A stretch of DNA of 43,645 bases from Chara braunii (GCA_003427395.1 BFEA01000019.1:3092785-3136429), one strand, 5' to 3'. Shown: positions 30,778 through 41,355, numbered from the stretch's first letter. Numbers and translations: made by a program. Notes: generated by a model not told the origin, from the sequence alone.

Positions 30778-31950
30778 ATGGGTGATAAATCAGAGGAAGT
30801 GAACTTAATATATCTTCTTTATATCAAAGATAAAAATTGGAGGCTCCTCAAAAGGAACGCAGATTTGGACCTCAGATCCCGCAACGTAAATGGCCTCGCT
30901 TCTGCCAAGCGGAGTAAGCGTCAAGCCATACTTGAACTTCTCAAAGGTGTAGGGGGAAAAGAATGGCCAGATGTGATCTGTATTCAGGAAACACACTTAA
31001 TGAACACAGCGACCCATAACCATAATCACAAGGAGATATGGCCCCACGATGCGTACCGGGCCAACGCCCCAAAACCAAGGAGTGCCGGTGTGGCTATATG
31101 GGTTCGACCAGGTTCGAAAGTAGAGGTGCTTAATTGGAAGCTGACCATCAGGAGGGAAGATGGATATATATACTGGCGATGCTGGAACTGGAAGTGGTTA
31201 GTATATTGAATGTGTGTGGTCCCAACGAGACTGGGCATCGCCGTTTTTTTTTCGAATCCTTATTACTCCGTCTCCCAGTTCGTATCCCTGTCATAATTGC
31301 AGGTGACTTCAATGCAGCACTTGGTCGCAACCTGGATAGATGGAACATCCCCTTCCCTTGTCCATCCTATATAGAGACTGATGAACAAATTAATATAGCC
31401 AATTTATGTACCTCCTCTAACCTCTTTGACTCCTTCAGGAGATTAAACCCTACTACTAGAACCTTCTCCTGCTTCACAAGAGGTCACTCCAATAGACCCA
31501 CTAAATCCGGGATTGATCTCATTTTAGTCTTTGAAGAACTTCTAGGTGGTCTTCAATTCGCCTGTATCCTACCTAGAAGCCCCTTTCCTGGCATTGATCA
31601 TGCTATGTGTATGACAGTGTTTTCCTTTCGAAAGAAGCCAGATCAGAGTAAGGGGTTTTATAAACCCAATACTTCACATCTTAAGGACCCATATTTCCTA
31701 CAATACCCGGAGGATGTATGAGATTTCTAGAAAAAACAGAGACCCCGCATCGAGAATGACATGTCTTGGTTCAACAACGATCTAGTCTTTCTAGGCCATA
31801 AATGCAATGAATATTCTAAAGCTCTGGCAAGACTAAGGCACCAACAAGAAACTAAATTACATTAAAAAAATCATGAATTACAAGAAAAAGAGATAAACCT
31901 AGATGATCAAGAAGCCAGGGAGCCACTAGCAAAAAGAAATTATAACTTTA
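30778..31950 (+). pseudogene. LINE-B ORF2, endonuclease part
   Basis: The start ATG is followed by the block LLYIKDKNWRLLKR and DLRSRNVNGLAS, which fixes the ORF2 start in both LINEs. The APE endonuclease motifs are present: CIQETH, VCGPN, AGDFNAAL, SGIDLIL and GIDHAM. A frameshift near 31140-31150 separates the first part from the rest, and stops occur at 31719 and just after 31858. The linker ends near 31950, where the sequence jumps directly to the ORF2 C-terminus of another copy. The reverse transcriptase resumes at 32816. Confidence 0.85.
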
Positions 31951-32814
31951 GAAGACCACTCTTCGGATCAATTGCATGTTTTCTCTCATAACTTATTTAT
32001 AACAGGTAGAAGAGTCATCCTCTGGGCCCTCTGGCAACGCTGATGTACTTTTGAAATGGAAGGGGAGAGACTGGATGACCCTGATTTTACAGAAACAACC
32101 AAGCTGCAAGTGCAAATTGTGATCTCAGCTCAATGGGACAAAATAAAAGACAAAATTAAATTCCTTACGAATAAAAAATAAATTCAACAGCATATTAAAC
32201 ATTTCAGTTGCGCTTGGCTGGGGGGGCTCAAGGAGGTAAGATAAGACTGATCAAAGAGAGTGGGGTTAGGAGAGTGAACAAAGAGAAGAGAAGTGTAGAA
32301 AATCAAGGCGACTACCGACTGATATTCCATGATTGGACAAATGTGGACTCCACAGTTCCCCTGCGTCCCCTATCAGAGTTCCTAGATCCCTTCCCCCCTT
32401 CCTCACTATCCCTGGTCCCCATGAGTTGGTATGGCTACGAATAGAGAGGAAAATCTTGATGAGTTGTAACCAGCTTGACAGTAATGTCTAATCTGGCGGC
32501 CATAGAAGGCTGAAGAGGTTGACTACAGAAGAGACAACATGAGTTGTTTGAGTATAGCAGGAGAAATATATGCAAAAGGATGAGAGTCAGGAGAGACAGG
32601 TTGCAGCCTATCCTCAACTTTTAACTCCTACATACTCAAGTACTCATCATACCTTTTTTAAAAACTATGTATAATGGACACTGGACTCGTTTTCCAGCAG
32701 GTGCAACTCCCCACCAATAGAATGGAGTCAACAGGTGGCCTGCTAGGGGTGGGTGCTCGTATCACTATCCCTAACAGCACCAACTGATATTAAAAAAAAA
32801 AAAAAAAAAAAAAA
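31950..32814 (+). mobile_element. 5'-truncated LINE copy nested in LINE-B
   Basis: This 865-bp segment begins inside the last part of ORF2 (FSHNLF, RRVILWALW, EMEGERLDDPDF, SAQWDKIKDKI), which aligns with LINE-A residues encoded at 718-450. It continues through a 3' UTR sharing GAGTTGGTATGG with LINE-A, then the module at 32676-32728, 63 nt, and a 23-nt poly(A) (32792-32814). LINE-B's own ORF2 continues immediately after the poly(A). This is the layout of a truncated retrotransposition event into LINE-B. I could not find a clean target duplication. Confidence 0.75.
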
Positions 32815-32815
32815 C

Positions 32816-32932
32816 ATGGAATATAGATGGCAAGGAATCAAAATACATGGCAAGCTAAAGAAACATGAGATGGAAGGCGCCATGGATGCTCGTTCTTATG
32901 CCATGGCTAAAGCTGGAACTGGAAGAACCATG
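32816..32932 (+). pseudogene. LINE-B ORF2, linker before reverse transcriptase
   Basis: Reads MEYRWQGIKIHGKL, then GAMDARSYAMAKAGTG, matching LINE-A MENRWQGIRIRGKL and GVMDARFFAKARVRKG. It ends exactly at the target duplication of the DNA transposon that follows. Confidence 0.85.
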
Positions 32933-33810
32933 CTGGGTTGCACAACGTACACGTACGAGGGGTTCGCGGACGTGCATACCCGTATGCACGTATGCGCATA
33001 CGCACCTCATACGTGTGCACATGTACTAAAAAATGGGGCCCGTATGCTCGTCGCGGACCATTCTGTCTTGTTTTTTGCCGTGGTACCAGGTGGGGGGACT
33101 TCGAGAGACTGGGGTAACGCGGGGAAGTGGTCCGGTTTGGGGGTGCACCATCATCACCCGAGGAGGAGGAGTTGCCATCCATCGAGGAGTCGTCGCCATC
33201 GCCCGAGGAGGAGGAGTCATCGCCCATTCACGATCGCCCGTCGTCATGGCCCGTCACCATCGGCTGATGCCATCACCCATCACCATCGCCATGGCCCGAG
33301 GAGTCGCCATCCCCCGTTGTTATTGCCCGTCGTCATCGCCTATCGCCATCGCCCGTCGCCATCGCCCGTCGCCATCGCCCGTCGCCATCGCCATCGCCCG
33401 GGGAGGTCATCGGCCGTCGCAATCGCCATCGCCCTAGGAGGTCATCGCCCATCGCCATCGCCATCGGTCGAGGAGGCCATCGCCCGTCATCATCGCCCGT
33501 CACCATCACCCGTCGCTATCGCCTATCACCCGTCGCCCGTCGCCCGTCGCCCGTCGCCCGTCGCCCGTCGCCATCGCTTGTCGCCCGTCACCATCGTCCG
33601 TCGACTGTGGGAGGAGGAGGAGGAGGAGGAGGAGGAGGAGAAAGATCTTCCTTCTCCTCCTCCTCCTCCTATACATGTGTTAGTCTATACATATATATTT
33701 AATAAAATAAAATAAAATAAAATGCGTACGCATATGCGGGCTTTCGGACAATTACGCGTACGCTCGCATACATATGTGTATGCCTCGTATAAACGTACGT
33801 GGTGCTACCC
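32933..33810. mobile_element. Non-autonomous TIR DNA transposon (~880 bp)
   Basis: The direct repeat AAGAACCATG at 32923-32932 and 33811-33820 flanks the insert. Its ends are imperfect terminal inverted repeats: GGGTTGCACAACGTAC at the left and, read inward from the right, GGGTAGCACCACGTAC, each followed within a few bases by TACGAGG. Subterminal DNA at both ends is full of CGTATGCG-like strings. Taking the insert out with one repeat copy restores an uninterrupted LINE-B alignment. Depending on where the TIR starts, the duplication is 8-10 bp, which fits hAT or Mutator-like families. No transposase is encoded; the centre is a CATCGCC minisatellite. Confidence 0.8.
33160..33650. repeat. CATCGCC/CGTCGCC minisatellite with (GGA)n
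   Basis: Dozens of short units of the type CATCGCCCGT and CGTCGCC, followed by (GGA)n at 33608-33641. They give an artificial Pro/Ser/Arg/His-rich frame. Located inside the TIR transposon. Confidence 0.85.
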
Positions 33811-34282
33811 AAGAACCATGATAGAGACATTAGTCAATCCCTTCAATAGAAATGAACCCCTAGCTATCTCAACGGTTGTCGATATGAAAATAGCGAGGGA
33901 TTTTTATAAGGACCTCTTCACATCAAAAAAATTCTCAATTCCCCTATCCCAAAAAACAATAGAAATAGATAAATTCTTAATTCCCGTAAAAAAATCAATC
34001 ACTGATGCAGAAAATAAATAAATTGGAAATGTTATTAACAAAGGATGAAATTTGGAAGACCCTCATCTTAATGGAGGAGGAAAAGACACTCGACATTGAT
34101 GGCCTCCCAAAAAAACTCAAGGAGTCCATGTGGGGTCCTCTTGTGCAAGATCTCATAGACTACGATCATGCGGTCTGGACCACAAGGGATATGGGTGAGA
34201 TGGTCAACCAAGGGGTTCTTACCCTTTTGTACAAAAAAAAAGATAAACTTAACATTCATAATTATCGTCCTATCACGCTTTA
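33811..34282 (+). pseudogene. LINE-B ORF2, reverse transcriptase N-terminal part
   Basis: Continues from 32932: MIETLVNPFN, KIARDFYKDLF, KFLIPVKKS, then after a frameshift near 34005 KDEIWKTLILMEEEKT, DGLPKKLKESMWG, NQGVLTLLYKKK and NYRPITL. These align with the LINE-A blocks REFYKKFF, FLLPIDKT, EEIWTTLMMMEEEKT, DGLPKEF, GVITPVYKKG and NYRPITLL. The similarity stops at 34279-34282, two codons into the RT core, where a foreign sequence begins with TG. Confidence 0.85.
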
Positions 34283-35217
34283 TGCGAGGCAAAGGCCTCG
34301 ATATGCCCTATTGGGCCCCTATTTGCAATAGCGTCGGCCGCCCTAAGTGAAGGCAGGCCCGACGGACCCTAAAAGGCCTATTTTGGACTACTTCGCAACT
34401 GGAGAAAATGCAGGCAGTTGCGCAGGGCCAGTTGGTTGGAAGCCCCCAGGCCCTGATATCCTTTATCAAATGCATATGAGTCAGGCCTTGGGCGAGATTC
34501 GCAGCATAGGCCCAACTCAGATTGTGGGTAGTTGAGCACAAGTAATTGTCGGTGGCCCTGGGCCAATTCGTTTGGTCCGAGGCTCAGCCTCCCTAGGCCT
34601 ACCGGAAGCTTCTGGGCCGAGGCCCAACACAGCCAGGCTGCACGCACCCAGACTGGCCATTTCCATATAGGAAAGGGCCAGCCCACGCTTTGGTCATTCG
34701 GGTGTTGGCTGCATGCTGTGCAAGCGCTGCTGCGCTAAAGCTGGCTGGCGCTCACGCGCTCACAGGCGAGCAGGAAGGAGCAGGCAACCATAGCTAAGCT
34801 GCGCTATTGTGAGTTGGATGTGGCGCAGGGTGGTTCTTGGGTGCATGTGGCATCTGTGTGTTGGGGATGTGAGTGATGCGAGAGACATACCTGGTGTTGG
34901 AAGCGTGCAGCATTGGCCGCTATCTGCTCGTACTTCGAGAGAGCTGTCGTCGTCATCTTCGGCATTGTAATCTAGGTTAGATAGGATCTGCCATCTGTAG
35001 TCTGGGCGTCGAGCACTTGATAGGATATCAACATTGGTTCTTCATTGATGTTGATGATGAGACTATTCCAGCATTGTCAATTATGAGCTTCAGGTGTACT
35101 CTTATTTGGTGAAACTCGTGATGCAATTCTGCTTTTGGTTCGAGGTCACAACTATCTGGTCTTATGTGTATGATGCTGTTTGATTGCTGAAGTTCACTAT
35201 TGTTCATCTTCCTTGCA
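34283..35217 (+). mobile_element. Possible 5' LTR
   Basis: The block begins TGCGAGGC at the exact break in LINE-B and could end CCTTGCA at 35217, three bases before a primer-binding-like site. TG...CA ends and the position fit an LTR of about 935 bp. No matching 3' LTR was found in the window, so this stays tentative. Confidence 0.35.
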
Positions 35218-35220
35218 ATT

Positions 35221-35233
35221 TGGTATCGGAGTT
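35221..35233 (+). promoter_or_regulatory. Possible primer-binding site (initiator Met tRNA type)
   Basis: TGGTATCGGAGTT resembles the TGGTATCAGAGC that plant LTR retrotransposons commonly use. It lies 3 bp after a CA, as expected. Confidence 0.4.
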
Positions 35234-36440
35234 GTGGTACGTTGCGCTCATCTGGCGCTTGTCTTCTGCCTATGCAGTACATATATGCGGTCTGCTTGGT
35301 GAGCCTGGCCGTAGGTGGTATGTAGTGAGGAGGGCGAGGACAAGGTGTTGGCGACCCAGGAGGAGAGGGGAATCGCCAGGAAGGCTACGGTGTGTATATT
35401 GGGTGTTCGCGGTGTGATGAGAACTATCTGGTGAGGTGGAACGGTGAGATAATGCTGGTTGTGCCGAGGTAGTGACTGGTCATCGCAATCGCCATCAGGT
35501 CATCTTGACTCATCTGGTGAGAATATCTGTGATTGGGGGCAGCTATAATGAGGTACGTTGCCCTTAACCTTATCTACCCTCTTCATCACTTCTTACTGTG
35601 AGGTTGTGAGTTCCTTCTTGAGGGTCCTCTCATGTGAGGTGTCGTGTGTGCTCAACCTTGAGAGTCGACATTGTTCACGTGGAGCATCTGGAAGGAGAGG
35701 GTGGTGCTTTCTGAAGGGCCCTAGACGGAGCACTGGGTCACGGTCACCATGCCAACCCACCGGGAGTAGAGCACGCATGCTTTGCTACTTGTCCTTGTCT
35801 GCTTGATGCGCTCATAGAAGGGGTACTGAAGGGCAGGCCAGCCCTATGTGGGAGACGAGAACCGGGCGTCTATAAATAAAACACGGGCAGGGGAAACCAT
35901 CGGTTGTGATCATCGTCCTGCTGCGACGTAAAATAATTCCTGATGACACTTGGGGGCGGTCGTTAAATTGCCTCTGGATCAGCCAATCGGTGTAAGGCTC
36001 ACTGCACGCAAGGATAAACACAGTGCAGGGCTGGCCAGCTCATCAGCTACTCGGGGCACAGGGGTGGGCCGTGTGCATACCTTTAGTCACGCACGCCAAA
36101 CCGGATTGATCAGGGACGCTGACGTCAAGTGACAATCAAGGGGAATTGGGGAAGGGGTAGATTCCAGGTGATAAGTTTGAGTAAGGTGAATCGCGTTTGA
36201 CGCGGAAAATGTGGGTGTCGCGTCGAATTCCAAAGAACGGAATTCGCGCGTTGGGCCTTGGACACGGGGCCCTACGCGCCCAACCACTAAAAACAGGAAA
36301 AACATTGACCCCTATGAACAGGGTGGAGTGGCAAAAAATGCCCCTCCCTCCCGAAAATCAAACTGCAAGAGGGAAAAAAGTTGGGGCCAACCCATACCCC
36401 AACTTCGTGAGCTCATGTGTGTGCATGTGGGTGCATATCC
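35234..36440. other. Unassigned region
   Basis: No gag or pol motif was found after the primer-binding-like site. A TATAAATA string lies at 35870. ORFs here are short and overlapping, without recognised domains. Confidence 0.3.
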
Positions 36441-36483
36441 TTTTTTTTTTTTTTTTTTTTTACAAATGCTCCAATCTATTTGT
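36441..36483 (-). mobile_element. Partial LINE-tail module, copy 9, with T22
   Basis: T22 (36441-36462), then ACAAATGCTCCAATCTATTTG. Only the terminal part of the module remains next to the poly(A). Confidence 0.5.
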
Positions 36484-37184
36484 CCAGGCTCATTTCTGAA
36501 GGGCCCCTAGGATTAGCAAGGACCCCTCACGGAGCAGAGATGGACATTAGAGTTGTAAACTGCCTGTGTGGGCCAAGAATATAGAGTCAGCATTCGAATT
36601 CAAGTCTGTGGCACCCTGTGCATCACAGTTATGGATCACCGATTCTCTGTTTTCTCGTTTTTCTGTTGTTTCTCTTTTTTCTTTTGTTTTCTCGTTTTTC
36701 TTTTGTTTTCTCATTTTTCTTTTGTTTCTTTTTTTGTTTTGTTTTTTAGTTTTTCTTTTTTCTTAGGAATACGTGCAGCGGCCCTAAGGGCCCCTAAGGG
36801 CCTCTACTCACCACATGCTAAAAGACCTTCCACGATTCATACCCCAAATTCGGGTCTCAGGGTCAGAGGCCCTGGCCAAAAAAAGGTCGAGTTAGTAAAT
36901 TTCAGAAAGGTCGTACTCGGGTACCTTAGCAGTCCAGTCCAACAGGCAGTGCCACCCAGCAAACAGTCACATCTTAGGGGCAAAAGTCACGTTTTATAAT
37001 GAAAAGTCATATTGAAGAGTCACATCCCACGAGTAAAGTGCAGTTCCACAGGCCAAAGTGGTGTCCTAGTGGCAGGAGTCACAGTCCACAGTCAAAATCA
37101 TTTGCCAAAATCGAAAAGTCATGACTCAAAATCGGGAAGGTTCCAGTCTTAACATTTGAAAGGAGACAGGCCGTGGACCTCTAC
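36484..37184. other. Unassigned region with TTTCTTTTGTTT repeats
   Basis: A pyrimidine-rich TTTTCTTTTG repeat lies at 36650-36765. After it comes a GTCACA/AGTCA-rich stretch (36960-37130) of short imperfect repeats. No gene seen. Confidence 0.35.
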
Positions 37185-37640
37185 TTTTTTTTTTTGAAAT
37201 CCCAGGGTGTTGTAGAGGCTAAGGACCAGACCCGCGGTGATTGCTGGTAGCAGCACCCAATGGTTGTCCCGACAGGATAGGCCACCTACCCTACCCATCC
37301 CCACGTTAATACTCCCAACGCACCCCCTGTCCCGACTATCCTACCTCAGTGTGACCAGCACTCAAGACCGTCACCCTACCAGTATTGAGGGCAACTTGGA
37401 CCAGACAGCAGTGACAAGCACCAGGGCTGGGCCAACCTCCCAGCCCTAATGGAAGCGGAAGCGGACAAACCTTGCCGTACAGGAACTTCGGACGCCAGGC
37501 TCATGCAATCTTCTACAGGCCCAATTCAGGGAGTCTACCCAGCAGGATTACCTAAGCAAGGCAGGCCAGCGCCCGCGGACACATCCTATCGTCCTTCCCC
37601 TAGCTTACCCAAGGCTAGGTGGAACTCAGACTAGCCGGAG
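37185..37640 (-). mobile_element. 5'-truncated copy of the 1.5-kb tRNA-headed retroelement
   Basis: T11 (37185-37195) is followed by CCCAGGGTGTTGTAGAGGC and a body whose reverse complement matches 27230-28077. For example, ACTTGGACC and GCACCAGGGCTGGGC at 37397-37433 pair with GCCCAGGCCTGGTGCC and GGTCCAAGT at 27817-27857. Conceptual translations share EA...PC..GT.DAR. It lacks the tRNA head. Confidence 0.7.
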
Positions 37641-37796
37641 CGACTTATATCCCTACCCTATCCTAGAGCTAACTTGAAGCCATGCATGTGTAGACCCCAT
37701 CATGCACATTTGGTGAGTACTGCAGCCAAACCCTGAGAAATCTGCCAAACACTCATTTCATTTTTTGTTTTTGTTTTTTTCATTGTGTGTTTAAGT
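37641..37796. other. Short spacer
   Basis: No gene or repeat recognised. Confidence 0.3.
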
Positions 37797-38020
37797 TTTT
37801 GATTTTTCAAAAATATATTTAAATATCAAAAAATAAAAATAAAAACATAGGGTTGTAGTCCTCGAAAAAACCTACAACCCCATTTTGTTTTTTTTGTTTT
37901 GGACAATTTTTAGCCCAGGAAAAAAATCATCGCCGACCTCGTTAATTCATGTTCAACGCGCGTTTGAACGGGAGCTTAACGCGAATTCAACGCGCGTTGA
38001 ATTTTTCAACGTGGAACCCG
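37797..38020 (+). repeat. Inverted-repeat partner A, with hairpins
   Basis: An AT-rich stretch ending AAAAAATAAAAATAAAAACAT leads into the hairpin GGGTTGTAG...CTACAACCCC (37851-37881) and a T-rich run. A GC-rich block follows with the perfect 20-bp palindrome AATTCAACGCGCGTTGAATT at 37984-38003. The reverse complement of 42720-42960 shows the same order. It lies just upstream of the gag pseudogene. Confidence 0.6.
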
Positions 38021-38089
38021 CGTTGAATTCAAAACCGGACACACAACTTACATGACATCCAACAGAGTCTGGCTGTGTTAGTTGGGTGA

Positions 38090-39478
38090 ATGCAGGCGGC
38101 ACCATCACCGTCCGGGCCCGGTGCCGGACCCGTTGTACATCCTCCTCCTTTTGTCCCACCGGTGACTGGGGTATCCCCATATACAACCCCAACATCGGTC
38201 CACACCGTTTCCTTGGGCATGCCATTATCAGGAGGGTTCTCAGTAGGTCCTGGTTTACAGGTTCCTGTACAGACATTGTTCACCCAACCTCCGTCGCAGG
38301 TTGTACCGTTGCAGTAAGCGTGCAACCTGCTATCTCGCAGCCTGTACAGCCGCGGGGCACACAGCCCCAGCAGTTAGTGCAGCAGCCTGCACCACTGGGT
38401 CCACAACCCGGAGTGATGCAGGGACCGGGACAAAGTCAGTGGGTACCAAAGATGGCCATCGCCGCTCCTAAGCCCTTCACAGGGGATAAGAGGGGTGAAG
38501 ACCTCGACACTTGGTTGAGGGCAGTGCCGGTCTATGTCAAGTGTAAACTTACCTTGTCGCACGAGGAAGTGCTTGTGGCTGCATCCTATCAAGAGGGGAG
38601 TGCAGCACAATGGTTGAGTGGTTTAGTGCAGCTCCAGGGGTATGGTCATGACTTCCACGCTTGGGCAATCACCTAGAAACTGGATGACTTCCTCAAGTTG
38701 GTGGAAGACAGGTGACATGATCCTCAGGAGGCCCAAGAGGCCACTGATCATGATTGATGCGATCCTGACACTGCACACGAGGCAGTTCAAGTCAGTAAGG
38801 GAGGTCACTGACGCTGATCTGTGTCCCTGGGGTTCGCTATGACCCCCAGGTTTTACTCACCTCCTACCTGAGATGCTTTCCCATGCCTCTTAGGAATCAG
38901 TTGGCAGGTGAGGCCAACATCAACATGCACAACTTTCCCTCGTTCAGTAAGAAGGCCCTAGACCTTGAGGCAAAGATAGGGCATGGACATAACCCCACGA
39001 CGGATGGTAGGAAAAAGTCACTGCCTCCCAACTGGAAGGTGAAGGGCCGCATCATGTTCGTCGACAACGATGGTTCTACCATTGAGTTGGACGACGAGTT
39101 CCAGGCGGGAGTAGGTTCAGAGGCAGGCAGCGTAGAGGTTTCAGGGGGTGGAGTAGTCGTTGCCATAGGCCCGTAGCTCAAAAAGGAAAGGCGACCGGTA
39201 GACGCCGAGGAGGTTCCCGGTCAAGGAGTCAAGTTGACCCCAATGCTCCTCCATGGGAGAAAACGGGTCTCACCGAGGATGTGTGGAGAAATTGGTATAC
39301 AAGGCAGGCTTGTATCCGTTGTGGCCAATATGGCCATAACCAATTTAAGTGCCGAAATAAGAAGGTAACCAAAAAGATCCCGCCTACGATGGGGCAGGCG
39401 TTGGGATCCTCCGCTCTCGTTGGCAGCAATGTTGCCCGCACTTCAGGCACTACTCCGGGAAACACGTCGGGTCGGTAG
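38090..39478 (+). pseudogene. Ty3-type Gag polyprotein, decayed
   Basis: Gag packages the RNA of an LTR retrotransposon. The N-terminus (38090 to about 38315) is Pro/Val/Ser-rich. After a frameshift comes the gag core: PKPFTGDKRGEDLDTWL, AASYQEGSAAQWLSGL and, past a stop at 38674, KLDDFLKLVED. A further frame change near 38750 leads to TRQFKSVREVTDADL. After another near 38840, PLRNQLAGEANINMHNF and KALDLEAKIGHG follow. The last part has a zinc knuckle, CIRCGQYGHNQFKC (C-x2-C-x4-H-x4-C), encoded at about 39305-39350. At least three frameshifts and one stop make it non-functional. No protease, reverse transcriptase or integrase follows, so the element is truncated. Confidence 0.85.
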
Positions 39479-40018
39479 GAATAGTACTTGTTCTTGCTAG
39501 GGTCGAGGTGGTGGACACCAGGGTAACTCCCCGCTATTATATCCTTCTCCCGTATCATCACCTAACGGTTGTCCCGTGGGACTCCATAGCTCCCCGCACA
39601 CCGTGCCCGGAGTGCCAGCAATACAACGAGTATCGCGAAGCAGGGTTCATCCGACGAACCCGATCCGAAGAAGAGCTTCGGGGACACAGTCTCCAACTAC
39701 GACCGTCCTCATCAGACTCTGAGACGTGCATTGGCCGACGGCGGTACATGCGCTCTCAGAGAGATACTCATAGCGTTCCGCCTGTACATCAGATACGTCC
39801 CCGGCCCAGGCCACGAGATCGGCGATCGCCCCGATTCTGAGCTAAAACGAAACTCTTGCACTCCTACCCCTGAAACTTGACGCCGGAGATTCCAGTTCCG
39901 ACCTAGGACTCCATTCCCACTTTCCTAAGATCCTTGGCACACCCCTATTCGCATTTCCAGGCCCACTAACACTCCAAAACAGGAAGTCGCGCTGGGCGTG
40001 AGGTTGGGCGTCACAAGA
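39479..40018. other. Unassigned segment between gag and LINE-B resumption
   Basis: An open frame of 110 codons (39508-39840, plus) contains a CPEC pair and many Arg/Ser/Pro. I cannot assign it to pol. LINE-B similarity restarts at about 40019. Confidence 0.3.
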
Positions 40019-40545
40019 TGATCAGACTCTCACGCCAAAACTCAATGTGGCCTTCATCGTCATACTTTGAGCAGGCATATGATAACTTTGACTGAATCTT
40101 CCTGGGTAAATATCTGGAACGAATGAATTTTGACCCCCTTTTTCCATAGATGGGTGAGAATTCTGCACCACAACGCGACTACTCGGATACAGATGAATGG
40201 TTCCTTGACATCGAAAATCAGGCTCCAGCGCTCGGTGAGGCAGGGAGATTCTATCACTCCCTGCCTTTTCCTCATAATAATTGAAGCCTTAGCCGCCAAC
40301 CTGAGAAGCAACAAAGATCTTGAAAGGATCAAAATAACGTCGGTCCTGGAGGATGCCATCCTTGTGTGCTCCCTCTTTGCAGATCAGCTTACAATAATGG
40401 CAGAAGCCAGGCCCATAATATAGAAAACATACAGGGATTGATGGACCGCTTCTGCATGCTATCAGATATGGCAATTATCTGGGGTCCTGGGGGCATAAGA
40501 CTTTGGGGTGGTGGATGCGTCATCAAGGGGGCGCCCCCAACCGTG
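40019..40545 (+). pseudogene. LINE-B ORF2, reverse transcriptase core fragment
   Basis: Blocks in order, in shifting frames: NVAFIVI and FEQAYDNFD (motif A region), RWVRILHHNATTRI, LQRSVRQGDSITP (motif B), EALAANLRSNKDLERIKI, SLFADQL (motif C, FADD changed to FADQ), MDRFCMLSD and TLGWWMRHQG. All align with LINE-A ORF2 from about 2960 down to 2440. Relative to the part ending at 34282, about 55 codons are missing across the 5.7-kb interruption. Either the insertion came with a deletion or this is a second copy. Confidence 0.8.
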
Positions 40546-41340
40546 TAACTGTTTGAGCGCGCTTAACTTCGGCTTAAGCGTGCGCTCAAACCCCTCAAGC
40601 CGAGTCAAGCGCGCGATCCAACGCGCTCAATGGCATTTCGGCCACGCACGCGGGCCAGAAAATGAGGCCCCACACCTGGCAGGGGCACGCACGCGGAGGG
40701 GAACACGAAGGGGGGATNNNNCTCTCTCTCTCTCTCTCTCTCTCTACCATCATCGCAAAACACCAATGATTGTTGCAAAAGTCGAACAAAGCAAAAGCTC
40801 CTCTTCGCTGTCTACCTATTCTGGGATTATCGTAAAGAGCAAATTATCGTTATGATCGTCTCACAATGGCCGCGTGTGGCGCGAGTATGTCGGGTTTCCC
40901 GATGATCGTCGCCAGGCCAGCATCGGCCTTGGTCCTCGTTACAGTAGCATCAGCGATACTACCAGGTAGCATCAATCGGTAGCATCAATGGCTACGGTAG
41001 CATCATCAGATGCATCACGACTTCCTGCTGGGTGCCCTGCAACAAGGGCCCAGACAAGAATGAGTCGGGGTAGATCCGAAGCTTGCGAAGCCATTAGCGA
41101 GCGTTTACTGAGTCTCGATCCCGATTGAACTTCAATGGGCGTTTGCTCTTCAAGACGGTGGACACTATTATCACTGATTGCTCCGGTGATAAATAAATAA
41201 AAAAAAGGAGATCAACGTCGCACACCTGAGAGGAGGAGGGCACAAATTGGCCGCCTCCTCTCCTTTTCCACATCTGCTTCCACAACAGGTACCGTCTCCG
41301 TCGCAGCCAAATAGTTATTCCTGCTGAATCCTGCAGCATT
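40546..41340. other. Non-coding segment with hairpin, N gap and CT repeat
   Basis: Begins with a bulged hairpin at 40551-40591 (GTTTGAGCGC-GCTTAA paired with TTAAGC-GT-GCGCTCAAAC). Further GAGCGCG/CAAGCGCG strings follow. Four N lie at 40718-40721 directly before a CT repeat. No gene seen. Confidence 0.4.
40722..40746. repeat. (CT)n microsatellite after N4
   Basis: A short CT run that starts immediately after four N, so the assembly broke on this repeat. Confidence 0.9.
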
Positions 41341-41352
41341 GCGCTGCCTTAC

Positions 41353-41355
<3 letters not shown>

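Noticed and set aside
32753-33715. 320-codon Pro/Ser/His/Arg-rich open frame
   Set aside because: It starts in LINE-B sequence, crosses the transposon boundary and runs through the CATCGCC minisatellite; the composition is that of the repeat.
39508-39840. 110-codon frame after gag as a possible integrase or protease piece
   Set aside because: One CPEC pair alone is not enough; no DTG protease motif, HHCC spacing or D,D-35-E pattern is visible.
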